In this document: positions 51,440-60,622 of the stretch, in pieces
Position numbering within the stretch: the stretch's first letter is position 1
Layout: the number at the start of each line of letters is the position of its first letter
DNA from: Pseudomonas sp. JAI120
Lineage (GTDB): Bacteria > Pseudomonadota > Gammaproteobacteria > Pseudomonadales > Pseudomonadaceae
Length of the DNA stretch: 64,000 bases
Assembly: GCF_014207255.1 (NCBI RefSeq)
Contig: NZ_JACHCZ010000004.1
Location: 558,001-622,000 of the forward strand
Direction: 5' to 3'
The notes under the pieces: model-generated
Seen by the model: only the letters and a program-made list of their open reading frames with translations
Told to the model about the DNA's origin: nothing
The model's database searches: none
Program-made: the position numbers and the translations under genes

Positions 51440-51930
51440 GACGGGTACCACACCAAGCGCTGAGCGGCAGGCGTCTCTTCCTCCACCCGGAACCCCAGCG
51501 CCAGGTAATGCTGGCGCGCGTGGGGGTTACTCGCCCAGACCACCGTGGCCACCGGGCAACACACCTGTTGTGCGGCTTGCTGCACGCCCTGCAGCACTGC
51601 CCGGCCAAAGCCCCGGCCTCGGGCGGCGGGGATAAACGCCAGGTACAACACGCGGATCTCATTAGGCCCGAAGTCGGCACTCAAGGCGCCGATGGGGGTA
51701 TCGAGTTTATCGATCACGTAATGCAGCGCACCCGGAAAGTGCTCGCCCATACCGCGCTCCTGAACCTGAAACTGCTGGGCGATCACCTCTTCCACCAGGG
51801 CCTGCTCACCATCGATCCACTGCAAGTCCGCGCGTGCCGAGCGGTAAAGCCTGTGCAAAAACGGCTCGTCGGTACTGCGTGACGGGCGCACCGAGAGGCC
51901 CTGCGCCAAAGCGCCTTCCTTGTTTAACAT
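51415..51930 (-). CDS. GNAT-family N-acetyltransferase
   Basis: 171 aa. The acetyl-CoA motif A is IPAARGRGFGRAVL (R-G-x-G-x-A), preceded by strand IRVLYLAFI and followed by HARQHYLALGF. ATG 51930 has AGGAG nine bases upstream. It is 15 bases past the M50/HlyD gene and belongs to that operon. Acyl acceptor unknown; a modification of one of the secreted products is possible. Confidence 0.85.
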   Translation of the reverse strand: MLNKEGALAQGLSVRPSRSTDEPFLHRLYRSARADLQWIDGEQALVEEVIAQQFQVQERGMGEHFPGALHYVIDKLDTPIGALSADFGPNEIRVLYLAFIPAARGRGFGRAVLQGVQQAAQQVCCPVATVVWASNPHARQHYLALGFRVEEETPAAQRLVWYPSQLNTMQK

Positions 51931-51945
51931 CGCGTTCAACTCCTG

Positions 51946-54045
51946 TCAGAACCCGCTTTCCCTAACGCCCAGTGCTGCGGCCCGTCGCCAGGCCACACCC
52001 AGCACCGACTCGCTGCGCCCTTGCAACACCACCACACCGCGCAGCGGCTGATGGGGTGTCGGGATCGGTTGCACACTCTTCAAGCGAGCGCCGTATTGGG
52101 CCTGTACCGGCTCCGGGCGTTGGTTTTCGTCACGGCGCACAGCGATCGGCCCATGGTGGTCGGAGGTCAGCGCCTCTTGATCCAGGTACGCCACGCCATT
52201 GGCGTCGATGTCGGTCAATTCCACAGCGATGGCGGCGTGCATCGGATCATCGGCGATAAAACGCCCGGTCGCCCCCGGCGCCACGCGCCACAACTCGGCT
52301 TCGGCCACATAGCCGCGCAGGCGTGCGCCATCTTCCACCACCCGCGCCAGTGCATCCTTGGGGGACAGCCAGCGGCCCACGCTCAACTGCGGCAGCACAT
52401 CGCGCACGATGCCCGCATGGGGCGCCCGCAACAGCAGGCGCTCACGCTGGGCGGCCAGGCCACGGTACTCGGCCAGCGCCTGGGACAGTCGCTGGTCGTT
52501 GATGCCTGCGTCCGCCGCCGTTTCGATGCGCCCTGCCTGGCGGCGCATCTGCAACTGCAGGATCTCCACTTCGCGGCGCACGATACTTTGCCGCGCATCG
52601 AGGTCGGGGGATTCCAGCTCAATCAGCACCTGGCCCTGGGTCACCGCTTGCCCATCGACGACCTTCAGCCCCTTGACCCGCGCCGCCACCGGCGCATGCA
52701 GCGCACTGGCGCGTCCCGCCTCGAGCATCGTCGGCAGTTCCACGGCGCTGCGCCATGGCACCACCAGCGCCAGCAGGATCAACAGTAACCCCAGGCCGGT
52801 CAGCAGCACCCGCGGTGCATAGGCCTGGCTGCGCCGGCTCCACCATTCGCGCCATTCCTTGAAGATCGGCAGGAAGATGAACCACACCAACTCCACCAGC
52901 ATCAGGAAGATCCCGAGTAATTTGAAAAACAGGTGGTACACCGCCAAGGCGATCCCCAGGAACAACGCCGCTCGCCACAACCACGCCAGGTAGCCCCACC
53001 ACAGCAGGCGTCGCTGCATCGTCGGCGACCAGGGCTCCGGCGCCGGCTCGCTGTAGCCGAACAGCCACTCACGTAGGCGCCAGCGGCACAGGGCGAAGGC
53101 GCGGCCTTGCAGGTTATCGACACCCCATAAGTCGCTGATCAAAAAGTAACCATCAAAGCGCATGAACGGGTTGAGGTTGATCGCCAAGGTGGTCAGCCAT
53201 GTGGCACTGGCCAACATGAACGCCGCCGTACGGGCGGGACCGTCCGGCAACAGCGACCAGGCCAGCAGGGCAACACAGGCCAGCAACAACTCGGCCATCA
53301 CCCCGCCCGCGCCGATCATCAGGCGAGAGCGGCGATCATTGACGCGCCAGGCGTCGCTCACATCGGTGTAGAACATCGGCAGCATCACCATGAACGCCAC
53401 GCCCATGCTCTGTACCCGGCAGCCGGCGCGCTTGGCCATGAACGCATGGCCGAACTCATGGCACAGCTTGGCGAAAAACAACGCGGTGCCAAAGGCCAGG
53501 GCGCCCCCCAGGCTGAACAGGTGCGGGAAGGTCGCCAGGAACCGCTGCCAATCCCGCGCGACCAGAAACACGCCGAGCCCCAGGATGATCGGCAAACCAT
53601 AGCGCAACAGACCCGGCCCGAAGCGCGCCAGCCACGGCCATGCCCGGTTGAGAAAAGCGTCCGGACGCCACAGCGGGATGCGGAAAAACAGGTATTGGTG
53701 CAGCAGGACTTTCCCCAGGCTTTTTTTCTGCGCGGCGGCTTTAGACAGGTAGCTGGCCCGTTGTTCGGGGTCGAGGGCGGCGATCAGGTCGTGGGCGCGC
53801 AGAAAACTCAGCAACTCATCCACCTCGCTGCCACCCAAGGGCAGGCCCGGCTCACAGTTGGCGGCTTGCAGGACTTTTTCCGGGTCGCCCAATGCCCAGT
53901 GGCGCAACAGGCGGATGGCGGTCGCGCCGAGCTTGAAATAGCGCCCGCGTACCGGGTCGGCCAGGGTCCAGCGCGGCGAACCATCCAGGGCGGCGCCGGC
54001 GCTGGACAGTTGCAGGTCCTCGCGCAGCTTGGGCAGGCTCGTCAC
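51946..54045 (-). CDS. M50 peptidase-HlyD fusion (membrane secretion component)
   Basis: 699 aa. The N-terminus (about 20-95, GSPRWTLADPVRGRYFKLG) looks like a PqqD/RRE-type domain. A membrane domain follows with the zinc motif HEFGH (196-200) and the second site NLNPFMRFDGYF, typical of M50 site-2-type proteases. After more TM helices comes a HlyD-like periplasmic part with lipoyl half-motifs (APVAARVKGLKVVDGQAV, LLRAPHAGIVRDVLP). Such fusions replace or assist the ABC component in unusual type I-like exporters. Overlaps the upstream adaptor by four bases. Confidence 0.85.
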   Translation of the reverse strand: MTSLPKLREDLQLSSAGAALDGSPRWTLADPVRGRYFKLGATAIRLLRHWALGDPEKVLQAANCEPGLPLGGSEVDELLSFLRAHDLIAALDPEQRASYLSKAAAQKKSLGKVLLHQYLFFRIPLWRPDAFLNRAWPWLARFGPGLLRYGLPIILGLGVFLVARDWQRFLATFPHLFSLGGALAFGTALFFAKLCHEFGHAFMAKRAGCRVQSMGVAFMVMLPMFYTDVSDAWRVNDRRSRLMIGAGGVMAELLLACVALLAWSLLPDGPARTAAFMLASATWLTTLAINLNPFMRFDGYFLISDLWGVDNLQGRAFALCRWRLREWLFGYSEPAPEPWSPTMQRRLLWWGYLAWLWRAALFLGIALAVYHLFFKLLGIFLMLVELVWFIFLPIFKEWREWWSRRSQAYAPRVLLTGLGLLLILLALVVPWRSAVELPTMLEAGRASALHAPVAARVKGLKVVDGQAVTQGQVLIELESPDLDARQSIVRREVEILQLQMRRQAGRIETAADAGINDQRLSQALAEYRGLAAQRERLLLRAPHAGIVRDVLPQLSVGRWLSPKDALARVVEDGARLRGYVAEAELWRVAPGATGRFIADDPMHAAIAVELTDIDANGVAYLDQEALTSDHHGPIAVRRDENQRPEPVQAQYGARLKSVQPIPTPHQPLRGVVVLQGRSESVLGVAWRRAAALGVRESGF

Positions 54046-55361
54046 AGGCCCACACTCTGGCGCAGGCCCGCCAGCGGTCGGCGCAACAGGTACAGGGCCA
54101 GCGGCGCACGTTCGCCAAAGATCTTCGCGGTACCGCGCAGGCCAATACGCGGCGGCGCTTCATCGAACTGCGCGTCCAGACGATAGGCCAGTTGCCCGCC
54201 CGGAGTGGGCTGGGCCTCGTAGGCGGCGCGTTGCAGGGTGGCGAGATGGCGCTGCAACGGGTCGCTGTCGAGGAACAGCGCGACCTCGGCGTTCGGCTCC
54301 AGCGCAATCGCATCGCCCACCGCCAGCTCAATGCGCAACTCAGCCTGGGCGGGGTCGGCGATCTGCAACAGGCGCTCGCCGGTCTGCACCGGTTTGCCGG
54401 TCCAGCGTTCGGCGTCGGCGAATACCGCGATACCGTCGCGTTCGGCGCGCACTTCGCTGCGCTTGAGCAACTCGCGGGCATAGTCACGTTCGGCACGTTT
54501 TTGCTCGACCCGCGCGGCCAGCAGGTCGATGCGCGAACTGGATTCGGGATCGGCAAAGGCACGTTGGGCATTGGCTTTGAGTTCCGCTTCGGCCACGCCC
54601 AGGGCGCGCGCCGCCACATCGGCCTGAGCCGTGAGGGTGGTGCTTTCAAAGCGCAGCAGTAGGTCGCCGGTCTTGACGACCTGGTTGGGTTTGACCAGGA
54701 ATTCGGCAATCACCCCGTCCAATGGCGCTGCCACCACCTGCCCGGCCAGCGGCACCACTTCGGCCGGCGCCAATACCGATTGGCGCACCGGGATCAGCAG
54801 CGTGAGCAACAGCGCAACCCCGACCAGCACCTGGCGCTTGCGGATCAGGCGCAGCCGCCACGGCTGGCGCGGTTGCAGGGCGAGCCAGGCATGGCTGCAG
54901 GTATCGCCCCACTGCGCCAGCAACACCTGCTCGGCAGGGTTCCACGGGGTGTCCCGCGCCAGCCACAAACCACCGAACACACGGCCTTGCGGGTCAATCA
55001 AGGGCAGCCAGAACACATGGCCGGCGGAGAGGCTTTGCCAGTCGGCCTGCACCTGGGCGCTCAATTGCTCGGCCTGTACCACCCGTGCGGCCTGGCTCAG
55101 CGCCTGCTTGTGTAATTGCGCCACAGCCTGCTCGACAAAAGCCACAAACGGCGCGTTCGGGTCGACACTGCTCACCGCCGTCACCGCCCGCACTTTGCCG
55201 GCGATCAGCAGCGCCGCATGGCGATAGCCGAACAACGGCTGGCCGTCGTTGACCAGGCTGTAGGCCAACTGCTCGGTGGTTCGGGCGGCACGAGTCTGGT
55301 GCTCAAGCGCCAAAAACTGGGCGAATACCCGCTCGGTATTGCCCGGCATCGGGGCGTTCAT
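54042..55361 (-). CDS. HlyD-family adaptor with N-terminal GAF-like domain
   Basis: 439 aa. The first 160 residues (FAQFLALEHQTRAARTTEQL, VFWLPLIDPQGRVFGGLWLAR) read as a GAF-type sensory domain in the cytoplasm. One TM helix (about 178-196) then leads to a periplasmic adaptor with lipoyl motifs (APLDGVIAEFLVKPNQVV) and a helical hairpin. An adaptor with a cytoplasmic sensor suggests regulated secretion. Four-base overlaps with both neighbours. Confidence 0.82.
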   Translation of the reverse strand: MNAPMPGNTERVFAQFLALEHQTRAARTTEQLAYSLVNDGQPLFGYRHAALLIAGKVRAVTAVSSVDPNAPFVAFVEQAVAQLHKQALSQAARVVQAEQLSAQVQADWQSLSAGHVFWLPLIDPQGRVFGGLWLARDTPWNPAEQVLLAQWGDTCSHAWLALQPRQPWRLRLIRKRQVLVGVALLLTLLIPVRQSVLAPAEVVPLAGQVVAAPLDGVIAEFLVKPNQVVKTGDLLLRFESTTLTAQADVAARALGVAEAELKANAQRAFADPESSSRIDLLAARVEQKRAERDYARELLKRSEVRAERDGIAVFADAERWTGKPVQTGERLLQIADPAQAELRIELAVGDAIALEPNAEVALFLDSDPLQRHLATLQRAAYEAQPTPGGQLAYRLDAQFDEAPPRIGLRGTAKIFGERAPLALYLLRRPLAGLRQSVGL

Positions 55362-56134
55362 TGCAGTTGCGCGAAGTGGGCAGTACCGCTCATGCCCGCC
55401 ATCAATCCGGTGGCATTGGTCACACTGGCAACCAGCAAGAGCGTCTGGCTACCTTCATCGATGCGTGCGCCGAGACGTTTGACGGTGGCGTTGAATGCCT
55501 GGCCGGTTTCATCCGGGGTAAAGCTGAAGGTCTGGCCGGGCTTGAGCTTACCCATCCAGCGAGACGGCACCAGCAGGTGGATTTCCAGGCTGCGGTTATC
55601 GACGATTTCCAGCAGCGGCGCGCCGGCCGAAACGCTTTCATAACGCTGGACTTTGCGCTGCACCACCTGGCCGTCATACGGTGCCAATACGCTGCAGCGC
55701 TTGACCTGCACCTGGTAGACCTGAGACTGGGCCTGGGTTTCGGTGAGCTTGGCTTCGGCGCGGGCCACCTCGAAACGCCCGACGGAATTCAGTGCAGCCA
55801 ATTGCTTGTTATGGGCCAGCTCTTCACCGGCACCGCGGCTGGCCGCCGATGCGGCGTTGAGCTGGGCCTGGTAGGCCGAACAATCGAAGCGCGCCAGGGT
55901 GTCACCCTTCTTGAATGACTCGCCTTCGCTGAACGGTAAGTCGACGATGCGTCCGGACAATTCGCTGGCCAGCATCGCCTGGTCGCGGGCTCGCAATACG
56001 CCACGGGCCTCGCCAGCGGTCCCAGCATCGACTGACGGCGGGGAATGGTCCAGCAACGGCTCCTCTGCCATAGCCATCTGCGCCACACCCAACAGACAGG
56101 AAAAACCCAACGCCCAGCTACGCAACTGCTCCAT
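55358..56134 (-). CDS. Periplasmic adaptor subunit (RND/MFP type)
   Basis: 258 aa with a cleavable signal peptide (ALGFSCLLGVAQMAMA). Lipoyl half-motifs LASELSGRIVDLPFSEGESF and LAPYDGQVVQRKVQRYE flank a short hairpin; barrel domain at the end. Soluble or lipid-free adaptor, first gene of the three-adaptor operon and divergent from the 720-aa protein gene. The shared 160-base upstream region should hold both promoters. Confidence 0.85.
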   Translation of the reverse strand: MEQLRSWALGFSCLLGVAQMAMAEEPLLDHSPPSVDAGTAGEARGVLRARDQAMLASELSGRIVDLPFSEGESFKKGDTLARFDCSAYQAQLNAASAASRGAGEELAHNKQLAALNSVGRFEVARAEAKLTETQAQSQVYQVQVKRCSVLAPYDGQVVQRKVQRYESVSAGAPLLEIVDNRSLEIHLLVPSRWMGKLKPGQTFSFTPDETGQAFNATVKRLGARIDEGSQTLLLVASVTNATGLMAGMSGTAHFAQLQ

Positions 56135-56297
56135 ACATCACTACTCCCTGTGGTAGCCGGCAGTCTAGGTCAGTGCAGTTAAATTGCCACTCACCATAAT
56201 CGGAGAATTCCGTTTTTTGTGTAGGCCTTCACCCCAGAACTTTTATCGTTCGAGCTATGATTGCCGCCCTCCAAGGACCCAGGATCAAGGACACGTC

Positions 56298-58460
56298 ATG
56301 CGCATCGGTTTTCTCTCTCCCGTGGCACTGGCCCTGCTGGCCGGTATTTCCCAGCAGGCCCAGGCCAGTTCCGACGATTCGTGCTACCCCGACTGGCGTG
56401 TCTCGCGTGACAGCCTGGCCCCTTGCAACAACGTGCCGTTCCTGAGCCCAGGCAATGACAGCCGGGTCAACCTGCGCCTGTTGCTGGCCGACAAAAAGGC
56501 CGCGCCGTTGGCGCCCAAGGCGTTGAGCGAAGATGACCTGGCCCAGGGTTTCGGCCCGGTGCCGTTCCCGGTGTATCGCCTGGCCGCTGCCTCCAGCGCC
56601 CAGACTGAGCCCGACTCGGACGATTCGCCTACCGCCGAACTCGACACCCTGCTGACGCCCCTGGGCATCAAGCGCGAGGCGTACAAAACCGCCGGCGAAG
56701 CGTTCCTCAATGGCGAAGGCAGCCGCTGCCGCAGCAACGACGATGACAGCGCCACGGCGTTTATCCGCCAAGTGGTCAAGGCCGATATGCCGGCGGCCGA
56801 GCGCACGCTGCTGGCGAAGGCGCGGCTGCAACTGCTCACCACCTGCACCTGGGATGGCCCGGTGATCGCCGAGCCGCAGCAGATCCAGTCAGCTGACGGC
56901 CAACTGTTTCGCACCTACTTGCAAGCCGCCGCCGACTTCTACAGCGGCCGCTTCGCCGAGGCCGCGCAAGGCTTTGCTGGCGTCGGCAGTGCCCAGTCGC
57001 CGTGGCTGAAGGAAACTGCGCTGTACATGACCGCCCGCACAGCGCTCAACCAGGCCCAGGCCGACACCTATGACGAAGACGGCGTGCCGCACCTGGACCG
57101 TGTGGATAAGCCCGCATTGGCCACGGCCGAGCAGGGTTTCAAAGCCTACCTGAGCACTTATCCACAGGGCGAATACGCGGCCTCGGCCCACGGTCTGCTG
57201 CGCCGGGTGTACTGGCTGGCCGACGACAACACCCAGCTCGCCGACGCGTTCGCCTGGGCACTGACGGCCACCGACGAGCAGCGCAATGTGTCTGAGGATG
57301 AGCTGGTAGAAGAAGCTGACCTCAAGCTGTTGATGGTCAACAGCGATACCGTCAAGACCCCGATGATCCAGCTCGTCAGCGACCTGATGGTGATGCGCGG
57401 CGGCAACCAGCCGGCCATCAGCCGCGCAGACCTTGAGAAGCAAAAGGCCGTGTTCGCCAGCGAGCCAGAGCTCTATGAGTACTTGCTGGCCGTGTGCGCG
57501 CTGTATATCGAGCATCAACCGGACGCCGCCTTGAAGCAGTTGCCGCAGAGCGTGCCGTCGAACCTGAACTATTTTGCCTTCAGCCAACAGACCCTGCGCG
57601 CCCTGGCACTGGAAGCCAAGCAGGACTGGAAAGGCGCCGAGGCCCTGTGGCTGCAACTGTTGCCACTGGCAAAACTGCCGCTGCAACGCGACCAGTTGGA
57701 GTTGGCCCTGGCCATGAACTACGAGCGCAGCGGCCAGTTGGCCAAGGTGTTCGCCAGCGATTCGCCGATCAGCGCCAAACAAGTGCGCTACATCCTGCTG
57801 CGCAACGTCGCCGGGCCTGAACTGCTGCGCCAGCAGATCGCCCAGGCCAGCGATCCGTTGGAGCGCCAGACGGCGCAATTCGTGCTGCTCTACAAAGACC
57901 TGCTGCACGGCCAGTTCGCCACGTTCGCCGAGGACCTCAAGCAACTGCCGGCCCAGGCCCCCGAGGACAAGCTGGGCACCAGCCTGGGTTATGTCTACAG
58001 CGCCAGCCAGACGCTTAAGCTGTTCCAGTGGAACGGCGACAAGGCCGAATCCGGCTACGCCTGCCCGAGCATCGCGCAAACCGCCGCGACCTTGCAGACC
58101 GACGCGAAGAACCCCCAGGCCCTGAACTGCTTCGGCGAATTCATCCTGCGCAACGGCCTGGACGGCATGCCCCTGGAACAAGCCCGTGCCGCCGGCAGCC
58201 TGGGCAGCAGCGCATCGGACTTCAAGGGTGAAACCTTCTCGCGGCTCGACGGTTACAAGCAGGTCATCGCCAACGCCAAGGCGCCAAAAAACGACAAGGC
58301 CTACGCCTTGTTCCGCGCCATCAACTGCTACGCGCCGGCCGGCTACAACAGCTGCGGCGGCCAGGACGTCGAGCCCGCCGTGCGCAAAGCCTGGTTCCGC
58401 CAACTGAAAAGTGGTTTCGCCGACACCCAGTGGGGCAAATCGCTGCAGTACTACTGGTGA
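56298..58460 (+). CDS. Large periplasmic helical-repeat protein of unknown function
   Basis: 720 aa from ATG 56298 (AAGGA upstream). Signal peptide MRIGFLSPVALALLAGISQ... to about residue 25, then a Cys-containing region and a long alpha-helical solenoid with TPR-like units (for example AEQGFKAYLSTYPQGEYAASA, DWKGAEALWLQLLPLAKL). Several Cys pairs, consistent with the periplasm. No named family recognised. Divergent from the adaptor operon and coupled to the DUF3142 gene (GTGA overlap), so it likely serves the same secretion locus, perhaps as a scaffold. Confidence 0.75.
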   Translation: MRIGFLSPVALALLAGISQQAQASSDDSCYPDWRVSRDSLAPCNNVPFLSPGNDSRVNLRLLLADKKAAPLAPKALSEDDLAQGFGPVPFPVYRLAAASSAQTEPDSDDSPTAELDTLLTPLGIKREAYKTAGEAFLNGEGSRCRSNDDDSATAFIRQVVKADMPAAERTLLAKARLQLLTTCTWDGPVIAEPQQIQSADGQLFRTYLQAAADFYSGRFAEAAQGFAGVGSAQSPWLKETALYMTARTALNQAQADTYDEDGVPHLDRVDKPALATAEQGFKAYLSTYPQGEYAASAHGLLRRVYWLADDNTQLADAFAWALTATDEQRNVSEDELVEEADLKLLMVNSDTVKTPMIQLVSDLMVMRGGNQPAISRADLEKQKAVFASEPELYEYLLAVCALYIEHQPDAALKQLPQSVPSNLNYFAFSQQTLRALALEAKQDWKGAEALWLQLLPLAKLPLQRDQLELALAMNYERSGQLAKVFASDSPISAKQVRYILLRNVAGPELLRQQIAQASDPLERQTAQFVLLYKDLLHGQFATFAEDLKQLPAQAPEDKLGTSLGYVYSASQTLKLFQWNGDKAESGYACPSIAQTAATLQTDAKNPQALNCFGEFILRNGLDGMPLEQARAAGSLGSSASDFKGETFSRLDGYKQVIANAKAPKNDKAYALFRAINCYAPAGYNSCGGQDVEPAVRKAWFRQLKSGFADTQWGKSLQYYW

Positions 58461-59161
58461 AACACCTGTGGCTGGGCGTGCTGTTGCTGGCAAGCCCGGC
58501 ATTCGGTGCCGTCGATGCCCGCGACTATGACGCCTTCTGGCTGTGGAGCGGCGTCACTCCGCAGCCGGTACTCAAGCAGGCCAAGACCCTGTACATCCTC
58601 CAGGGCCAGATCAACGCCACCCGCCGCGCGCCCCAGCGCGGTGTGCAACTGATCGCCCAAGGCATCAGCGTGCCGCGCCTCACCCGAGGCGAGGTCTGGG
58701 TGGTCTACCGCGCCCACACCCTGCGCTGGCCCGAACAGGTCTACACCCAGCTGCTCGGCCAGGTACAACGCTGGCGCGACGCAGGCAACCCGGTGGTCGG
58801 CATCCAGATCGACTTCGACGCCCGCACCCAATACTTGCACGAATACGCCGACTTCCTGCGCGACCTGCGCCAGCGCCTGCCGGCCGATCTGAAACTGAGC
58901 ATCACCGGCCTGATGGACTGGAGCAGCAACGCCGACCCCACCGCCATCGCCCAGCTCAAGGGCGTGGTGGATGAAGTGGTGGTACAGACGTATCAGGGCC
59001 GCCAGAGCATTCCGGATTACGCGGCGTATCTGCCACGGATGAACCGGATGGGGCTGCCGTTCAAGATCGGTTTGATTCAGGGCGGGGAGTGGGAGGAGCC
59101 GGGGTATTTGCAGGAGAGTGAGTGGTTTCGGGGGTATGTGGTGTTTTTGCAAAACCGTTGA
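58457..59161 (+). CDS. DUF3142-family protein
   Basis: 234 aa. GTG 58457 overlaps the preceding stop (GTGA). Signal peptide to about residue 20 (LLLASPAFGA), then the DUF3142 pattern: DYDAFWLWSGVTPQPVL, TLYILQGQI, GIQIDFDARTQYLHEY and SITGLMDW. The fold is a TIM-barrel like that of glycoside hydrolases, with an Asp pair (IDFDA) in the usual catalytic strand, so a sugar-active enzyme is possible. Pairs with the 720-aa helical protein. Confidence 0.85.
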   Translation: MKHLWLGVLLLASPAFGAVDARDYDAFWLWSGVTPQPVLKQAKTLYILQGQINATRRAPQRGVQLIAQGISVPRLTRGEVWVVYRAHTLRWPEQVYTQLLGQVQRWRDAGNPVVGIQIDFDARTQYLHEYADFLRDLRQRLPADLKLSITGLMDWSSNADPTAIAQLKGVVDEVVVQTYQGRQSIPDYAAYLPRMNRMGLPFKIGLIQGGEWEEPGYLQESEWFRGYVVFLQNR

Positions 59162-59186
59162 CATGAGTGTCAACCCTGTGCAAGAA

Positions 59187-59216
59187 AGTGTCCTCTGTCC
59201 GCGGACAGAGGACACT
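59187..59216 (+). promoter_or_regulatory. Perfect 30-bp palindrome ahead of the three-gene cassette
   Basis: AGTGTCCTCTGTCCG followed at once by its exact reverse complement, ending 15 bases before the ATG at 59232. Could be an operator for the winged-helix protein, or a hairpin in the mRNA leader. Upstream, TTGACA-TGAG-TGTCAA (59159-59174) is a second small inverted repeat. Confidence 0.6.
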
Positions 59217-59231
59217 CGCTTTTGGAGCCCC

Positions 59232-59921
59232 ATGAAAAGTCAAGACATCGTCATCCTGTTCAAACTGATCAGTCTGGAACTACAGGCCAAAGGGGAGCGC
59301 GTAAAAAAACGAGTGTTCTCTGTGGAAAAAGAGAGCGCGAGCCTCGGTTTTCAAAATCTTCCGGATTACATTCAAAACTTCGAAACTGTTCAACTTTCGT
59401 CAATTGATGACTGGCGGGGCTGGGATGGAGTAGACGAAGACTTTGAAGGACACAGCTCACAAACCTATTCTGTGAGAGCGCTGTCCTCAGCGTTGGGCCT
59501 AAGCAAAACAGAGGTTTCCTCATCCCTGAATCGTTGCAGGGAAATTGGCTTGATCTATACGAGCCACACCGACGGAATTCCTTTGGTAAGAAGCAAGGCA
59601 CTGCTTGATTTGGTCACGTACGGCATCCGCTATATTTTCCCGGTTAAACCAGGCCCTATCGTTCGCGGTATTCCGACAGCCTTCGCCGCACCAGTCTTGG
59701 CGGGAAAAGTGATGAGCGGCGGCGACCTCATTCCCGTCTGGCCGGACGCATACGGAAAAAGCAAAGGTCAGGAAATCACACCGTTGTATAAAACGGTTCC
59801 TGGCGCGGTGAAGAAAGATGAGCTTCTTTATCATTTCCTGGCCCTCGTTGACGCCATCCGCATCGGGGGCCCTCGCGAAGCCAAAGTGGCCGATGCCATG
59901 CTGCGGGAGTGGATCCTGTGA
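59232..59921 (+). CDS. Winged-helix DNA-binding protein, first gene of a putative defence cassette
   Basis: 229 aa. The middle has a helix-turn-helix (YSVRALSSALGLSKTEVSSSLNR, about 75-100) followed by REIGLIYTS, a MarR/IclR-like wing. N- and C-terminal parts are unassigned. ATG 59232 has GGAG upstream; the frame is open further back through the palindrome but that is unlikely to be translated. Base composition is more AT-rich than the neighbours on the left. Stop overlaps the next gene's GTG. Probably the autoregulator or antitoxin, like AbiEi in AbiE systems, though not obviously homologous. Confidence 0.72.
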   Translation: MKSQDIVILFKLISLELQAKGERVKKRVFSVEKESASLGFQNLPDYIQNFETVQLSSIDDWRGWDGVDEDFEGHSSQTYSVRALSSALGLSKTEVSSSLNRCREIGLIYTSHTDGIPLVRSKALLDLVTYGIRYIFPVKPGPIVRGIPTAFAAPVLAGKVMSGGDLIPVWPDAYGKSKGQEITPLYKTVPGAVKKDELLYHFLALVDAIRIGGPREAKVADAMLREWIL

Positions 59922-60622
59922 CGTCCAACAGAACAATGATGCTGCAAATGCTTGAGGAGGTTGCTGAGGCGTTGGGCGAAGAGTTGCGCACGCAAGTCGC
60001 CTTCGTCGGCGGTTGCACCACCGTTTTGCTTATCACCGATGAATACACCCTGGAATCGATTCGCGGCACGGATGATGTTGATTTGGTCATTCACCTGGCC
60101 GGCACCACTGACTGGTATCGCCTGGAAGAAACGCTGAAACACCGAGGCTTCAAAAATACCGGCCAAGACTCGGTAACCTGTCGTTTACGACTGGGCAATC
60201 TGAAAGTCGATTTTATGCCCACCGAGCAGAAGGTATTGGGCTTTGCCAATACTTGGTTCATCGGCGGATTGGAAAATGCCGTCGACTACACACTACCCAA
60301 CGGAACGCTCATCAAGGTATTTGCCGCACCGTGGTTTCTCGCCGCAAAACTGCAGGCTTATCAGGGTCGCGGTCGTGGCGATGTGCTGATGTCCAACGAC
60401 ATAGAAGACATCATCGCGCTATTGGACGGCAGGGAAGAGCTCATTGAAGAGGTGAAGTGTGCACCCATCGACCTGCGGCAGTTCGTGAGCGAACAATTCA
60501 CCGCATTACTGTCGCTATCCGCGTTTCACGACGTAATCCAAAGCACCGCTCAAGATCACGATCGTGAGGCGTTGATTTACGGACGCCTGAAGGCATTGAT
60601 TAAGCTGGGAGTGGCCGCTTGA
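59918..60622 (+). CDS. AbiEii-like nucleotidyltransferase
   Basis: 234 aa. Polymerase-beta-type nucleotidyltransferase core: GG (31-32) in the AFVGGCTTVL strand, catalytic acids in GTDDVDL (Asp53, Asp55) and a third Asp in LKVDFMP (Asp98). The remainder is helical (FLAAKLQAYQGRG, NDIEDIIALLDGREEL), as in the AbiEii/AbiGii toxin family. Start GTG 59918 overlaps the preceding stop, with GGGAG nine bases upstream. Such enzymes add nucleotides to tRNA or proteins and act as toxins in abortive infection; the target here is unknown. Confidence 0.8.
   Translation: MTSNRTMMLQMLEEVAEALGEELRTQVAFVGGCTTVLLITDEYTLESIRGTDDVDLVIHLAGTTDWYRLEETLKHRGFKNTGQDSVTCRLRLGNLKVDFMPTEQKVLGFANTWFIGGLENAVDYTLPNGTLIKVFAAPWFLAAKLQAYQGRGRGDVLMSNDIEDIIALLDGREELIEEVKCAPIDLRQFVSEQFTALLSLSAFHDVIQSTAQDHDREALIYGRLKALIKLGVAA

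Noticed and set aside
56889..58502. 537-codon minus-strand frame opposite the 720-aa periplasmic protein
   Set aside because: The plus-strand gene has a signal peptide, ribosome site and coupling to DUF3142; the antisense frame has none.
59159..59216. Insertion-sequence end suspected from TGTCAACCC...AGTGTCC inverted repeats
   Set aside because: No transposase or matching opposite end within the next 2 kb; kept instead as a regulatory palindrome, though a relic cannot be ruled out.
59118..59231. Longer start for the winged-helix gene, reading through the palindrome
   Set aside because: It would overlap the end of the DUF3142 gene and translate the palindrome; ATG 59232 has its own ribosome site.
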